Assembly: GCA_020152595.1 (NCBI GenBank)
Contig: JAIGNY010004296.1
Location: 202,501-266,500, forward strand
Source of the DNA: Chiridota heheva
Taxonomy: Eukaryota; Echinodermata; Holothuroidea; Apodida; Chiridotidae
DNA: 64,000 nt
Reading direction: 5' to 3'
Numbering within the stretch: the stretch's first letter is position 1; each line of letters begins with the position of its first letter. Below the pieces are notes generated by a model, which was given only the letters and a program-made list of their open reading frames with translations, did not search any database and had not been told where the DNA came from. This document shows, piece after piece, positions 23,479-34,700 of the stretch. A program made the position numbers and the translations under genes.

Positions 23479-24027
23479 TTAAAGGATTAGTTGAGTGGAC
23501 AAGCATGTCCATCTTAGGTAAAAGAGGACTGAATTGAAACAACATGGTGGAGAAACCGATTTATTATCTGATTCCATTAACCAGATATTCAAGTTTAAAG
23601 TTTTCTTATTTTGTAGAAATGATTGGTGTGATAAGTCTACAATGAAAGGTTGGCGCCCTCATCCTCACATTCTTAACAATTGTCAATGTATATTAAAGAG
23701 AATCGACTTACCTTTTTTTACTATTTTAGTTATTTTTCCTAAAATTTCTTTAGGTGGTAATTATAATTACCCTTACAATATTGTGCTTTAATACTCACCT
23801 GACACATACAATGGTTTTTAAGCCACAGAAATTACAGAAAAACATAAGATGAAAAAAAACTTTGAGGAATCTGATATCAAAACTTGTCTGATTTCAGTCA
23901 CAAATAATACCAAGCTTATATATCTCCGTAATGGATAAGACTTGTCAATAATTTCTTCACCAGTTTGTTACTTTTGAAGTCCTCTTTCATATAAGATGCG
24001 CTTGCTTGACCACTCTACTAATGTTAA
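23479..24027. mobile_element. TTAA-flanked foldback MITE, copy 1
   Basis: Starts TTAA AGGATTAGTTGAGTGGACAA and ends with the inverse of TTAA CATTAGTAGAGTGGTCAAG. The arms extend inward (ACAACATGGTGGAGAAA against TTTCTTCACCAGTTTGTTA). A better preserved copy is at 32419-32971. It lies 80 bp past the stop codon of the terminal exon, so it may form part of that gene's 3' UTR. Confidence 0.75.
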
Positions 24028-24106
24028 TTAAAACCAAAACTACGGAAAAAGAGTTGCCGTTTATCAAATGATGGAAGGATTGATAAATGAAAGACAACTT
24101 GTGTGT

Positions 24107-24220
24107 TAATCTTCATCTTTGTACTCCATCTCATCGCGTAAAAGCGGCTCAATCTCCTTGGATCTCTTGTCAATGTCGTTGTGCCAGGCTTCCACATCAA
24201 CAGCAGTGGTATCGACCATC
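24107..24220 (-). CDS. Terminal coding exon, cytoplasmic tail of a membrane protein
   Basis: On the minus strand a pyrimidine-rich acceptor (CTTCTCAAATTCCCAG) is followed by 37 sense codons and TAA. The protein starts MVDTTAVDVEAWHNDID and ends EMEYKDED; it is acidic and hydrophilic. EIEPLL fits the [DE]xxxL[LI] endosomal/lysosomal sorting pattern. The exon boundary is phase 0, matching the donor of the transmembrane exon at 49675-49824; joining them puts this tail after FKRPKYT. I do not recognise the protein. An independent short ORF starting at the ATG is the alternative, but the acceptor exactly before the ATG favours an exon. Confidence 0.7.
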
Positions 24221-24738
24221 TGGGAATTTGAGAAGAGAAAGGAAAATGTGAAGCATATTTTTTTTATGTCAAAGCAAGATATAAATATTGGCTGTTCATT
24301 TACTGCAAGATAAGTGGAAACTTATAGTTATTCGGTGCCAGGAACCAAGAACAGGAAGGAACAAATACCCGCAAACATTTTGGGAGCCAGCTACTGAAAG
24401 TGGTGAAATGCACACGCTGGGCTATGTAACCATCTGTCAACAAAACTTAAAAAGATAGTAGGTACACTGTAAGGACTTCACCCCTCCCCCCCCCCTCCCT
24501 ATCCCGCCTTTCCACCTCCACATTTTCTCCTGTGACCTGGACACACTGGATATTAAATCTTAGAGAGAAGTGGGAGGAATGAGTGCCCCACCCCCAGTCC
24601 TCCTCATGGGGCCACTTTGATTTATATTTAGAAACATGGAAGTCTTACTTCACAATTCACCAAACAAAACCAAGCATGTTCGAGGCTCAAATCGTCCGTT
24701 TTGATGGTGGTGAATGTAGGGTTGACGGAATAAGCGTA
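24221..24738 (-). other. Probable intron sequence; C-run
   Basis: Within the inferred ~25.5-kb intron. A C-rich run lies at about 24480-24500. No exon or repeat was recognised. Confidence 0.45.
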
Positions 24739-24985
24739 TTTTTCATTTTGACATAGTGACGAATGTCTTTAACGCACATTACTATCATTTATATGTTTAT
24801 TTTCCTCGTTTTCTACAACTAAAAAATTGTGTTTAAGCTGTAAACAATTAATAAATGATACAAACACAAGAAACCGATACTTTTAAATCATAGTAATTTG
24901 CAATTAGACTTTGTTACTTGCACATTTGTCACTATGTCAAATTAGCAAACTACTTTTGCACAATCGTCACTACGTCAAAACAGGG
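24739..24985. mobile_element. MITE-like inverted repeat, GACATAGTGACGAATGT family
   Basis: TTTTGACATAGTGACGAATG at about 24756 recurs inverted at about 24960-24982 (GTCACTACGTCAAAA) and again at about 24925-24942. A related structure lies at 30040-30330. TSDs could not be fixed. Confidence 0.5.
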
Positions 24986-25096
24986 AAGAAATCAGCCTTA
25001 TGCAAGTAGGTTTAAAGACCACACCCAGCTAAAAAAGACTGACTAGTAAAATCTTTAAGGTACGTTAGTAGGTGGGTAAAACAAAATCTTGTTTGT

Positions 25097-25558
25097 TTGT
25101 TTGATGAGGGCTTAATGGCACCACGACAACGAGGGTCAAATTGTGCCTGAGAGGTCAGATCATTCTAAAGGTAGGAAGGAAAGGAAACAGGGGGAGAATG
25201 AGAGAAATTCAAGAACAAAAGGTCAGAAAGCTGTGATCGAGAGGGGAGGTGCATTTTTGAAACAAAAAAAAAGTAGAAGGGGTAGAAGAGGAGAATTAAA
25301 TATGGTTGTAGAGGGAAGCATGATGATAGAAGGAGATAATTTTATCCAGAGGATTTTTCTGGAAGAACTCAGCAATTGAGTTGTGGGGAGCGAGGGAAGC
25401 TCTGGGAAGGTTGTACAGGGGGCAAGCAAGGAGAACGTGATGGATTGTGAGGGTGCAGTGGCAATTGTTGCAGAGGAGTTGGGGGGAGCCAATAACGAGG
25501 TGGGAGTGAGTGAGGTGGGTGTGACCAATTCTAAGATGGGTAATATGAACGTTGTCGT
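25097..25558 (-). mobile_element. 5'-truncated LINE, 3' end, second copy
   Basis: On the minus strand the frame ending at the stop 25296-25298 reads LRIGHTHLTHSHL, then CNNCHCTLTIHHVLLAC, then YHHASLYNHI and stop. This is the same C-terminal zinc-knuckle region as the LINE at 9670-10215. The 3' UTR ends at the GTTTGTTTG run near 25097. The predicted peptide is uninterrupted over about 87 codons in both copies, which suggests fairly recent insertions. No convincing TSD was found. Confidence 0.85.
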
Positions 25559-27544
25559 AAAGTGTATTCTATATCATATATTAATAACTAAACAAAAGCT
25601 GTTTCTCATGATGTAAAAGGCGTGATTAATTTTCACAGGAATACAAATTGTCTTGGAAGAGCAGCTGTGACATTACACTGCTAAATTATTGAGGACGTAT
25701 TTTAGGAAGTCCCCCAAAGATTTGCATGCTTCTCTAGCATGCAACAGCATAGCAACTTCCTGGTTTATATGAATATTCAAGAGACCTTTGCCCTCACATC
25801 GTCTGTGAGCTATGAAGGCATGAAGTTTATCGATCTCATTAAGTCTAAACCTGGCAATACATTTTGTGTCTTAAGCCCTGACAAAATCTCAAATCTGTCT
25901 GGATCTATATTGCTCACAACAGAAACCACAATTCAGCACAAGCAATTACACCACGGATTTCCACACACTTCACCTCACTTTCCATAGTCATAATCTGACA
26001 TTGATAGTAAACAGATTTCACTGCAGCTGCACTGACTTTCACACTCAACAAAAAGACAAAAAGTATTCCCCTGTCAGTAAATGTGTCCTGCTTAAAGTAA
26101 TAATTTACAAATAGGATGGTATTCAACAGTGAAGGTTTGGTTTGTTTATCGATGAGTGATTTTATAATTGCTGTTTTTGTTCAACATGTAGGCTTTGAGA
26201 ATTTGGGACTTAAAATCTCCTGCAACAGAATTTCATTATGCTGTTGTGGATAATACATCTGTAAAATTTGCACACACACAAAAAAAAAAAAAAAAACCCA
26301 GCGCTTTCACCTTTCAGTTTAGTGCTCCTTTAAAGGGAATAATATATCAACTTGGTTCTTGCCCCAATTTGTTTCTTTATTTATCCTCTTTCAGATAAAT
26401 TAACATATAAATTTAAAGAACCTATGCTGATAAAATCAATTACAAACTAACCCGCCTTTGTAACAGGGCACTGGGTTAATGTTTTCCGTCTGTGAATCTG
26501 AAAGTGCGTTCTCACTTGGGTATGAGATTGTGATCATATCCACTTCAGGCTATCTGATTGCAGTCACTTGATTTTGATACTAAGCAATAGAATCCTGATC
26601 TGGAGTATACAATTACATCTACTAATGAGGTTCTCCAAATGTATCTCACATCATTGACCTGCAATTAGTTAGTTGCACAATATCCAGCTAAACTTATTAT
26701 TTAGCATGATAAAATAACCATCCTTATGAAAAATGGTCCATCAATCATTCATGGGTTTTGCAACAAGTCCTCCAAAGCATATAATGTATATTTTTATTTA
26801 GGCTCTGCCAAGGACTAATCTGATTCATATCACTGAACAGCAATTATGTAGCTTGAACCCAAGATGAATGACCTATTGTGTACAGTGTAACAGTAGCTGG
26901 TTGCTAACAAGTGAACTGTGAATAGACTAAAAAGATGTTATTAGATAAGAAGGTATAGATTACACCTGTGTTGTGTATGGTGTAACAATAGCTGGATGCT
27001 AGTCAATGAAGTGTGAAGAGTCTCTGGGTTGAATGGTGTGGATTACCCCCAATTTTAAGAAAATTGGGGGTGTCAGGTTGGAGGGGTCTAAGGGCTAAAA
27101 ATTCTTCATGGCCTGCTTTTTTTACTACAGATTTTTCAACGACCCAACTACGATTCACTCATTCTTTCGTTATCGTATCACCTGTGGTTGGACTAAACGT
27201 GAGCTCGCACCCAAACGAGAACACATGATATTTTTTTGACAATCATCGAGAGCAGGGTTATCGTCAGCAAATCAAGATTAGGAAATAAATGAGAACACGG
27301 TCAAACTTGGCTTAGTTACTTCTGGCTATCAGTACTTTCAACCATTTCCTGAGTACTTTGGCAAAACAAAACTACATCTGTAGGTCATAGATAGCTGGAC
27401 AAAAACGTATCAGAAAGAAACTGCAAGATATTCAATGACCATTTCAACATGGTTTCAATCAATCATGTTCAGTGAAAACTTGTTTTTTATCTGGAAACAG
27501 AGTGGGAGAGGGGGGAAGGGGAAGGGTGGAAGACACTGCCATAT
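25559..27544. other. Probable intron; no exon seen
   Basis: Contains an A run at about 26280, a weak duplicated segment (GTAACA(G/A)TAGCTGG near 26888 and 26984), and a perfect hairpin at 27045-27071 (arms ACCCCCAATTTT and AAAATTGGGGGT, loop AAG). The ORF at 26195 has no recognisable domain. Confidence 0.5.
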
Positions 27545-28065
27545 GTGAGGTATATATAAATGTGGCGTATATATATATATATAAATGTGGCGTATATATA
27601 TAAATGTGGCGTATATATATAAATGTGGCGTATATATATAAATGTGGCGTACATGTAAATGTGGCGTACATGTAAATGTGGCGTACATGTAAATGTGGCG
27701 TACATGTAAATGTGGCGTACATGTAAATGTTGCATACATGTAAATGTGGCATACATGTAAATGTTGCGTACATGTAAATGTGGCATACATGTAAATGTGG
27801 CGTAACGATAAATGTGGAGTGCATGTAAATGTGGCGTACATGTAAATGTGGCATACATGTAAATGTGGCGTACATGTAAATGTGGTGTACATGTAAATAT
27901 GGCGTACATGTAAATGTGGCGTACATGTAAATGTGACATACATGTAAATGTGGCATACATGTAAATGTGGAGTACATGTAAATGTGGCGTACATGTAAAT
28001 GTGGCATACATATAAATGTGGCCTACATGTAAATGTGGCGTATATGTAAATGTGGCATATATGTG
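27545..28065. repeat. 17-bp minisatellite, ~30 copies
   Basis: The unit is TACATGTAAATGTGGCG. At the left edge it is replaced by TATATA-rich variants. Long Thr/His/Tyr-rich ORFs in three minus-strand frames result from the stop-free unit and are not genes. Confidence 0.95.
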
Positions 28066-28199
28066 GCAAAAAGTTGTGCTTAAAAATTCAACGCTAATGG
28101 GTAAACATTTTTTGCGGGGAAATTTCCATTTCCCCCTAAAGTTTTTGGAAAAATTTCTATTATTCAGAAATGGTCTTATATTTTTCTCCTTGCTCTAAA

Positions 28200-28245
28200 A
28201 GATAGGTTAGGGTTAGGTTAGCTTTAGGTTTTAGGGTTAGTTAAA
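28200..28245 (+). repeat. Short telomere-like motif run
   Basis: TAGGTTAGGGTTAGGTTAGC and TTTTAGGGTTAG form a degenerate TTAGGG-like patch of about 45 bp, too short to call an interstitial telomere with confidence. Confidence 0.4.
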
Positions 28246-29335
28246 GGTGTGTTTTTTTTTTTGTGCATAATTTCTGTAGTGCAGGTATTTTTGTTCATCA
28301 TTTTTGTAGTGCAGGACCCAATAATGCTGTTTTACTTGGTCAATTTGGTACTGCTGGTCCATTTTACAAAACAAATTTTATTTTCTTATTTTACAACAAA
28401 TCTGAAACTTCAAATTGTATTGTATGGCTTCATGATAACTGGGACAGGTAGAGATTTAACCTGATGTACGAGCACTGATTTCTGAGCAGAACCGTAATTA
28501 AATGGTCACAATAGCACTTATGATTTTTTAAGTTATGACAAATCAAGGTTAAAAAAAAAAATATCAGCACAAAAATGGTAATACATGAAGAGGAAAACAG
28601 GTCAAATTCTTAATGTAATTCTTTATATTTCTCTTCCAAATTTCAAGGTCCTCTGCCAAATTGAGTTCTACTGCAAAAAGCTGGGTCAAGGTTATCATAA
28701 ATCCAGTTTCATGTTCACCATGGCTAACTTTTCCCATTCAATATAAAGGGGAAAAACCAAAAAACAAGAAGTTAACATAATCAATTTAATAGTTGTCCCA
28801 TTCCAAGGTAACAAAATATTGCACAAATTATGCTAATTAGGAATATAAGTTCAAAATGCTGGAAATTAGTCTCATTTTTAACCGATTTGATTGAACTTTT
28901 GCATGGTTTTGAGTATATCTTACACCATCCTAAGCTAATGTTTTTGCTACTGACCATATATACTTTTAAACCTTTCTTGGTTAATAAAAACACATGCCAA
29001 GGGCCAAATTTCCCACTTATCCTTTGTTCTGAGAACATTGCCTTTTTATGTAAGAACAGTGAATTTTCAAACATCGCTCTTCCAGTGGATTCCTTTTACA
29101 AGCATGTGGCATCAATGATCAAAAACTTGATTTCTGTTAAAAAAGAAGAAAACAAGTGAATTCTAAGATTATCATCAAAAGAATTTCCTTTAGAAAGAAA
29201 AAGCTTTTCCCACCTTGCCTGCAATTGTCAGCTCAAGTATACAGTACATACATATACACAAGGCTGCTTGCTTGCAGGTGCACGACTGTAAGCAACTGGA
29301 CACTACATAAATGTACATGTAATACTAATAACTTG
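28246..29335. other. Probable intron; no exon seen
   Basis: TTTTTGTAGTGCAGG-like words repeat twice near 28270-28315. ORFs of about 100 codons on both strands near 28800-29150 have AT-driven composition. Nothing else was recognised. Confidence 0.45.
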
Positions 29336-29344
29336 ACATACATA

Positions 29345-29836
29345 TACACTGAGAGATTTACACTGGCTTCCTGTATCATATCTTATCATATCAAATGCTG
29401 GAAAAGTCTCATTTTTCTATAAGACATTGCTTTTGAGTATATTTTACAAATTCTCTCACAAATCTCTCCAAGATCGTGCTCCACTTTACATATCTAATTT
29501 GTTAAAACTGTATGTTCCTGTCCGTAATTTACGTTCTTCAAATAAATTACTTCTGTTTGCATTAAAATCTAAGCATTCATGGGGGGAAGGGTCTTTCGCT
29601 GTTGCTGCCCCACGGTTATGGAATAAATTGCCATTTTACATCAAATCTTCCATTACTATTGGTTCCTTTAAAAATAATTTAAAGACTTATTTAATGTCTA
29701 AGGCTTTTGTCAATGTTCAATAATTGTTCTTTGGTTTTATAATATTATTTTGTATTTTTGTATTTATTGTATGGCGCCTTGAGCACCTAGTTTAGGTGGT
29801 TTGTGTGCATTATAAGTCTTATTATTATTATTATAT
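29345..29836 (+). mobile_element. 5'-truncated LINE, reverse-transcriptase C-terminus and 3' tail
   Basis: From about 29352 the frame reads RDLHWLPVSY, later LQDRAPLYISNLLKLYVPVR, FAVAAPRLWNKLP and FKNNLKTYLMSKAF, ending at the stop by 29723. LHWLPV ... APxYI ... PRLWNxLP ... FKxxLKTYL is the typical end of CR1/L2-group ORF2. The 3' UTR has GGCGCCTTGAGCACCTAG, GCATTATAAGTC and an ATT tail. The frame is open throughout. ATATACA on both sides may be a short TSD. Confidence 0.88.
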
Positions 29837-30039
29837 ACAGGCACATTTTGACCAATAAAGCTGTTGTAAATTAAGCCCATTTTGAATAGAGGAATTTATC
29901 CTGTTACAAGCAACAAAGTCAGAACAGTGAAATCTGATCCGGAATAGTATTATTTGAGAAAGTACTGTTCCATGGAACAGTGGCAAAAATTTAAATTTTG
30001 GCCCCTGCATGCAGTACTTTTACTCCGAATTCGTCCCTC

Positions 30040-30330
30040 TTTTTGCGTACTGACTAATGTCTTATTCAGGTGAAACAAAAATTGGCGCGAAATACTGAAT
30101 TATTATTTCCGCATACTGACGAATGTCTTTGAAGCTTCATGAAATAAGACTTTGCTTAAAATATCTTTATTTAGTTACAATTGTCATTAGATTAGCATTT
30201 TCTCTTTCCAATGATATATAAAACTATAAAATACGTTTATCAAATTTGATTTCACAAAGCTTCAAATTTTTTTGAACATTTGTCAGTATGCGGAATTAAT
30301 CATTTCAATTTTGACATTCGTCACTACGCG
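30040..30330. mobile_element. MITE-like nested inverted repeats
   Basis: TTCCGCATACTGACGAATGT at about 30109 is inverted at about 30280-30297 (ACATTTGTCAGTATGCGGAA). An outer pair, GCGTACTGACTAATGTC and its inverse GACATTCGTCACTACGCG, encloses it. The motif family is the same as at 24739-24985. Confidence 0.55.
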
Positions 30331-31080
30331 AAGAAAGGGACAAATTATCTGGGCAGCCTGATTCTACCTACCATGATATATTATTGTGTGGTGTTCTATT
30401 CTTGGACCGGTTCTGTTCTTGATATGCATTACAGGGATATCCCCATGGATATTCATTTTTTCATATATGATAGAAATTTTTCGTGGAAACAAAAAGGTGA
30501 AAAAACTATGTTAATATCTTATTCCTTTAGAAGTTTTTTTAGACAACTTTCTTCAATTTTGAGAATTTTTGTCAATTTTGGAGCAATTTGTTGTCAATTT
30601 GACCAAAATATCAAATAATTTTACAAAATCATCATGTCCCTTCAATTTTACCAATTGTTTCAATTTTATGTTAATGATTTCCCAATTTGAAGGTGAAACC
30701 CTTTCAGGCCAATACTATATTATTTTTATTTTGCACAGAAAAAAAGTGGGGGGGGGCTAGAATCCCCCCCCCCCATCTCAACAGTCTCTGTATACCACTT
30801 TCTTTCTCAAAATCTACTTAGTTTTGGGGTTACTACTGATGATCACATAACTTGGAAGTAACCATGTGAGTTATATTTGTAATAAGATATCAAAAGGTGA
30901 TGGAATTAATGGTCATCTTAATAATCAACTTCCTGGTATTATTTTGCTGATACTTTTATAGTACTTTAATATTGATGTATCTTTCTTATTGCTGTATTGT
31001 GTGGAGATTACTTAGATATGTTATCTTATTAAAATTTTGATTCTTAGGATCCAACTTATTAAGAAATGTCAAAAAATATT
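30331..31080. other. Probable intron; TTCAATTTT-type repeat and G/C hairpin
   Basis: About 30545-30690 contains loose CAATTTTG(A/T)..AATTTT repeats. At 30749-30774 a run of nine G is followed after CTAGAAT by eleven C, able to form a hairpin. No exon was seen. Confidence 0.45.
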
Positions 31081-31084
31081 TCTT

Positions 31085-31455
31085 ACAGAAATATTTTCTG
31101 CAGCACGCTTGCAACAAGCTAACATTTGTTTGCGCAAGTTGGCAAAATTGTTTGCAAGCTTGCACAAGCTGACAAATATTTCATGCTCGCTTGCACAAGC
31201 TAATGTTAGCTTGCAAAGCTAGCAAGCTAGTATTTGTTCCAAATACTAGCTTGCAGCACACTTGCAGCACGCTTGCACAAGCTTGCAGTACGCTTGCACA
31301 AGCGTGCTGCACACTTGCACAAGCTTGCAGCACGCTTGCACAAGCGTGCACAAGCGTGCAGCACGCTTGCACAAGCTTGTAGCACCCTTGCACAAGTTTG
31401 CAGCACACTTGCACAAGCTAAAAATGTTAGCTTGTCGCAAGTGTGCTACAAGCTA
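31085..31455. repeat. GCTTGCACAAGC palindromic array
   Basis: About 18 copies of CTTGCACAAGC, an imperfect palindrome, alternate with CAGCACG(C/A) spacers at a 21-23-bp spacing. Because the core is nearly self-complementary, both strands show Cys/Lys/Leu-Ala-Gln-Ala ORFs, which are artefacts. Confidence 0.9.
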
Positions 31456-31614
31456 AATTCATGGAAGGGGACAATACTCTCTTTATTTACATTCTGCTAA
31501 TTTAAAAGTCTTTTATCTTATTTTCAAGTATATAGTGTTTTTTCCCTTCTCTTTTCTTACTGTGGTTTGTTTTTCTCTTTGGTTAATGTTTGCATTTTTG
31601 TTGTTGTTTAAGGG

Positions 31615-32100
31615 AGTACCTCATCTAGAGGTAACACCTGCAAGTCTTTGGTGCCCGACAAACACGCTATTTACTTATGATTGTATTAACTTGTTTGTAT
31701 GTTTTATTGGTTGGTTCAAATCAAGTTTGTATTCAATTTGGTACCCAACGCAAACAACTTTACAATCTCTAATTTTGAAAAAAATGAGACCATAAAATAT
31801 TGCTACATATGAAATGGATACTATGAGGACTAAATTCCAAAATTAATTGAAATAATCAAATTTACTCATCTAGATATAACACCTGCATGTCTTTGGGTGC
31901 CCCGACAAACACGATATTTACTTATGATTGTATTAACTTGTATGTTTCTTTTATTGGTTGCTTCAAATCAAGTTTGTATTCAATTTGGTACCCAACGCAA
32001 ACAACTTTATGATCTCTAATTTCAAAAAAATGAGACCCAACAAATATTGCTGAATATGAAATGGCCACTACGAGGACCGAAATCCCAAATGAACTGATTG
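31615..32100 (+). repeat. Tandem duplication, ~245 bp x2
   Basis: AACACCTGCA(A/T)GTCTTTGG, TTACTTATGATTGTATTAAC, CAAGTTTGTATTCAATTTGG and TACCCAACGCAAACAACTTT are shared in order by 31615-31858 and 31859-32100. Copies differ at scattered sites, so the event is not recent. Confidence 0.85.
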
Positions 32101-32159
32101 TGACACCATCACTGACAATGACTTTTTAGATATGTACTGTATGCGTCTGGACTGTCAAA

Positions 32160-32418
32160 GGAGTCTCAACAACACAACAAAGAGTTAATTAGAATGTAGT
32201 GTAAGGGAACTGCATATTCTGAAGTAAATAATGGTGCAAGCCCAGGCATTTTCAAAAATTACCGGTAATCACTAGCGCAGTGCAATGACTTTGAAAAATG
32301 ATGAGACACAGGTCAATGCATTTTCTTAAATCATTGGAAGAGTAGTATACCATTCATAGAAAAATTTCACAGAAGATCATGTCACTGCATTTAAGAAAAT
32401 GATTGGAAGTGAGCTCTT
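32160..32418 (+). repeat. Left member of a duplicated segment flanking a MITE
   Basis: AACACAACAAAGA, GGCCCAGG-like, ATCACTAGCGCAGTGCAATG and GACACAGGTCAATG are matched by 32975-33180. The foldback element lies between the two copies. Confidence 0.65.
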
Positions 32419-32971
32419 TTAAAGGATTAGTTCAGGGGTCAAGCATGGTCATCTTATATGAAAGAGTACTTCAAGAGAAACAAAATGGTGAAGAAAGCAT
32501 TCAAAAATCTTATTCCGTTAAGGAGATATCTAGGTTTAAAGTTTGTTATCATGTGTGTAGAAATGACTGAAATCGGACTAGTTTTTATGTCATAGCCTCA
32601 GATTCCTCAGTCTTTATGTATTCTATCATATTTTGTCCTGCCATTTTGTGCCTTAAAAACCATGGGGTATGTCAAAAAAGTAGTAAAATTTAATCTAGGA
32701 ATGGTATCTATAATATACGACCTTAGGAAAGTTTGAGGGAAAATAATTACAAAGTGAACAAATCAAATAAACTTTCTTTAAAATACATAAAGACTGAGGA
32801 ATCTGAGGCTGTGACATCACAACTAGTCTGATTTTAGTCGTTTCTACAGAAATGATACCAAACTTTAAACTTAAATAATAAGATTTTGCAATGCTTTCTT
32901 CACCATTTTGTTTCTTTTGAAATCCTCTTTCATACAGGATGGACATGCTTGACCACTGAACTAATCCTTAA
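32419..32971. mobile_element. TTAA-flanked foldback MITE, best-preserved copy
   Basis: TTAA AGGATTAGTTCAGGGGTCAA at the left faces its inverse AGGATTAGTTCAGTGGTCAAG at the right, with TTAA at 32419-32422 and 32968-32971. The inverted arms cover nearly half the element each (AGAAATGACTGAAATCGGAC against its partner, CCTCAGATTCCTCAGTCTTT against its partner). It contains no ORF of note. Confidence 0.85.
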
Positions 32972-32974
32972 AAT

Positions 32975-33180
32975 AACACAACAAAGAATTGGTTACAATG
33001 TGGTGTGGGGAAACAGCATCTAATGATGGTGAAGGCCCAGGTATTTTCAGGTATTTTCTAAAATGACCAATAATCGGTAGCACAGTCCAATAGATTTGGA
33101 CAATTATAAGAGGCACAGGTCAATATTTTTCAAATGGAACTGTAGTCTAATGGAGTGTAAAAACTTAACGAAACACATAC
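32975..33180 (+). repeat. Right member of the duplicated segment
   Basis: Diverged partner of 32160-32418, with ACACAACAAAGAATTGGTTA, ATAATCGGTAGCACAGTCCA and GGCACAGGTCAAT. Confidence 0.65.
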
Positions 33181-34320
33181 CACTGAACTAAAGGAAATAA
33201 GGAAGCGACTTAGCTGACATAGGCCAATAAATTTCCTGAAACCATCAATATGCTGCTATAAAATGGAAGGCAACAATTTATCTTGAAGAGTATGTTTCAT
33301 AATGTACTTATTATTTAGTTCCCATACAATTAAATAATTATCATATTTTCATTCCAAACAAAAAAGGAGACTATTACAGCAAACCACTTAGTATAAAAAA
33401 AACTACAACAAAAATCTTTACCACAACAAAAAATTAATGCCTAACTACCGACCCAATGTTATATTTAGCAAGTGATGATATTGCGAACAAATAATATTTG
33501 AAGGATAGCCCCAGTGTAATAGGTAAACCACAGTTTAATAATACATACTGTAAGGCAGAATACAAATACGGTGTGCTTCTAAGCACACAATGATGTAAAC
33601 AATTTCTTCAAAACCTGGCACGAAATATTTGCTTTGGATAAATGAGAACGAATTAATCCAACTAATAATTGTATTTGGTTCTTCTTTCAACATGGCTCTC
33701 AACACACACACACATCTGTATGGCAGGTTCTAATATTTGAATTTCTGAAAATACTGTGTAACGTTTCTGTATAACATAGTTGCGTAGTGTGTTTTCCTTG
33801 CATCATATTAGCATATCATCATTTTTGTACTTAAGTGTTCCCTCTGTCACTTTCTTTTACATTTTCTCTTATTCTTCTTCTTTACTATAAATCTTTTGTC
33901 TTTCTGGGTTGTTATTTCTTTATTTTCTCCTATTGTTTTTTCACTTTCACTTTATCTTATATCTTAAGGATGGTTCTTTAACAAAAAGCTTATTTTTTCT
34001 TTTAAAGCTTATTTTATTTTACTTTTTGCTTATTTTTACAAGTTTATTCTGAGAACCTCTCAACCTTCAAGCATATTTATATATTCCAGTGTTGATTATC
34101 TTATTTTCTTTCAGTTCGGGAACATCCCTCATACTAGGGTACAAATAACCTAAAAATGACGTCACGGCACTAATGTCGAGCCTACACATTGGCTAATGGA
34201 CTTTCACATTTCAGCTGCTGATAGCTGCAAGTTATAATTGGGCACTGTGAAATTTTGGCTCCTGATAGAATATGAATATTCAAAGGTTTCTGCCAAAGAA
34301 AATTGGAACATACCCGTGTC
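33181..34320. other. Probable intron; no exon seen
   Basis: AT-rich sequence with a short CA run near 33707 and T/C-rich tracts at 33830-34040. Confidence 0.5.
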
Positions 34321-34324
34321 TTTT

Positions 34325-34700
34325 TAACTATTATTATTATTAGTAGTAGTAGTAGCGTTGTCGTCGTCATCATCATCATTAATATCATTATTATTAATCA
34401 TTTATTGAACTTGATATAGCGCCAACCAGAACATAGTTTTCGGTGGTGCTTTACAATACACATATACCGGTAGGTAAAAGTTAAGGTAAGAAAAAGTAAA
34501 AGCGAAACATACAAATACTAAAAGATACAAAATAAGAGAAATAACAAAAGAACTTGGTGTAAGACGTTGAACAGTCATTCTTTTACGTGCAATTACATAA
34601 TAATCAGTTGAATAAATAAAGTTATTAAGTAAATAGTGACTTTACATCTTAAGGATGGTATCAGTACCAGTTTGCTTTCTTTTTCTTTAATAATTGTCAC
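34325..34700 (-). mobile_element. LINE 3' tail with trinucleotide run
   Basis: On the minus strand it reads TGTAAAGCACCACCGAAAAC, GGTTGGCGCTATATCAAGTT and CAATAAATGATTAATAATAA, then ATT/ATC/AGT-type triplets. This is the common LINE-tail pattern (GTAAAGC..C..GCGCTATAT..). Upstream T-rich sequence may be its 3' UTR. No coding end was identified. Confidence 0.55.

Noticed and set aside
27455-28069. Three overlapping minus-strand ORFs of 174-204 codons
   Set aside because: They read the same 17-bp minisatellite in different phases.
28200-28245. Interstitial telomere
   Set aside because: Only two or three true TTAGGG units in 45 bp; too short and degenerate to be distinguished from chance.
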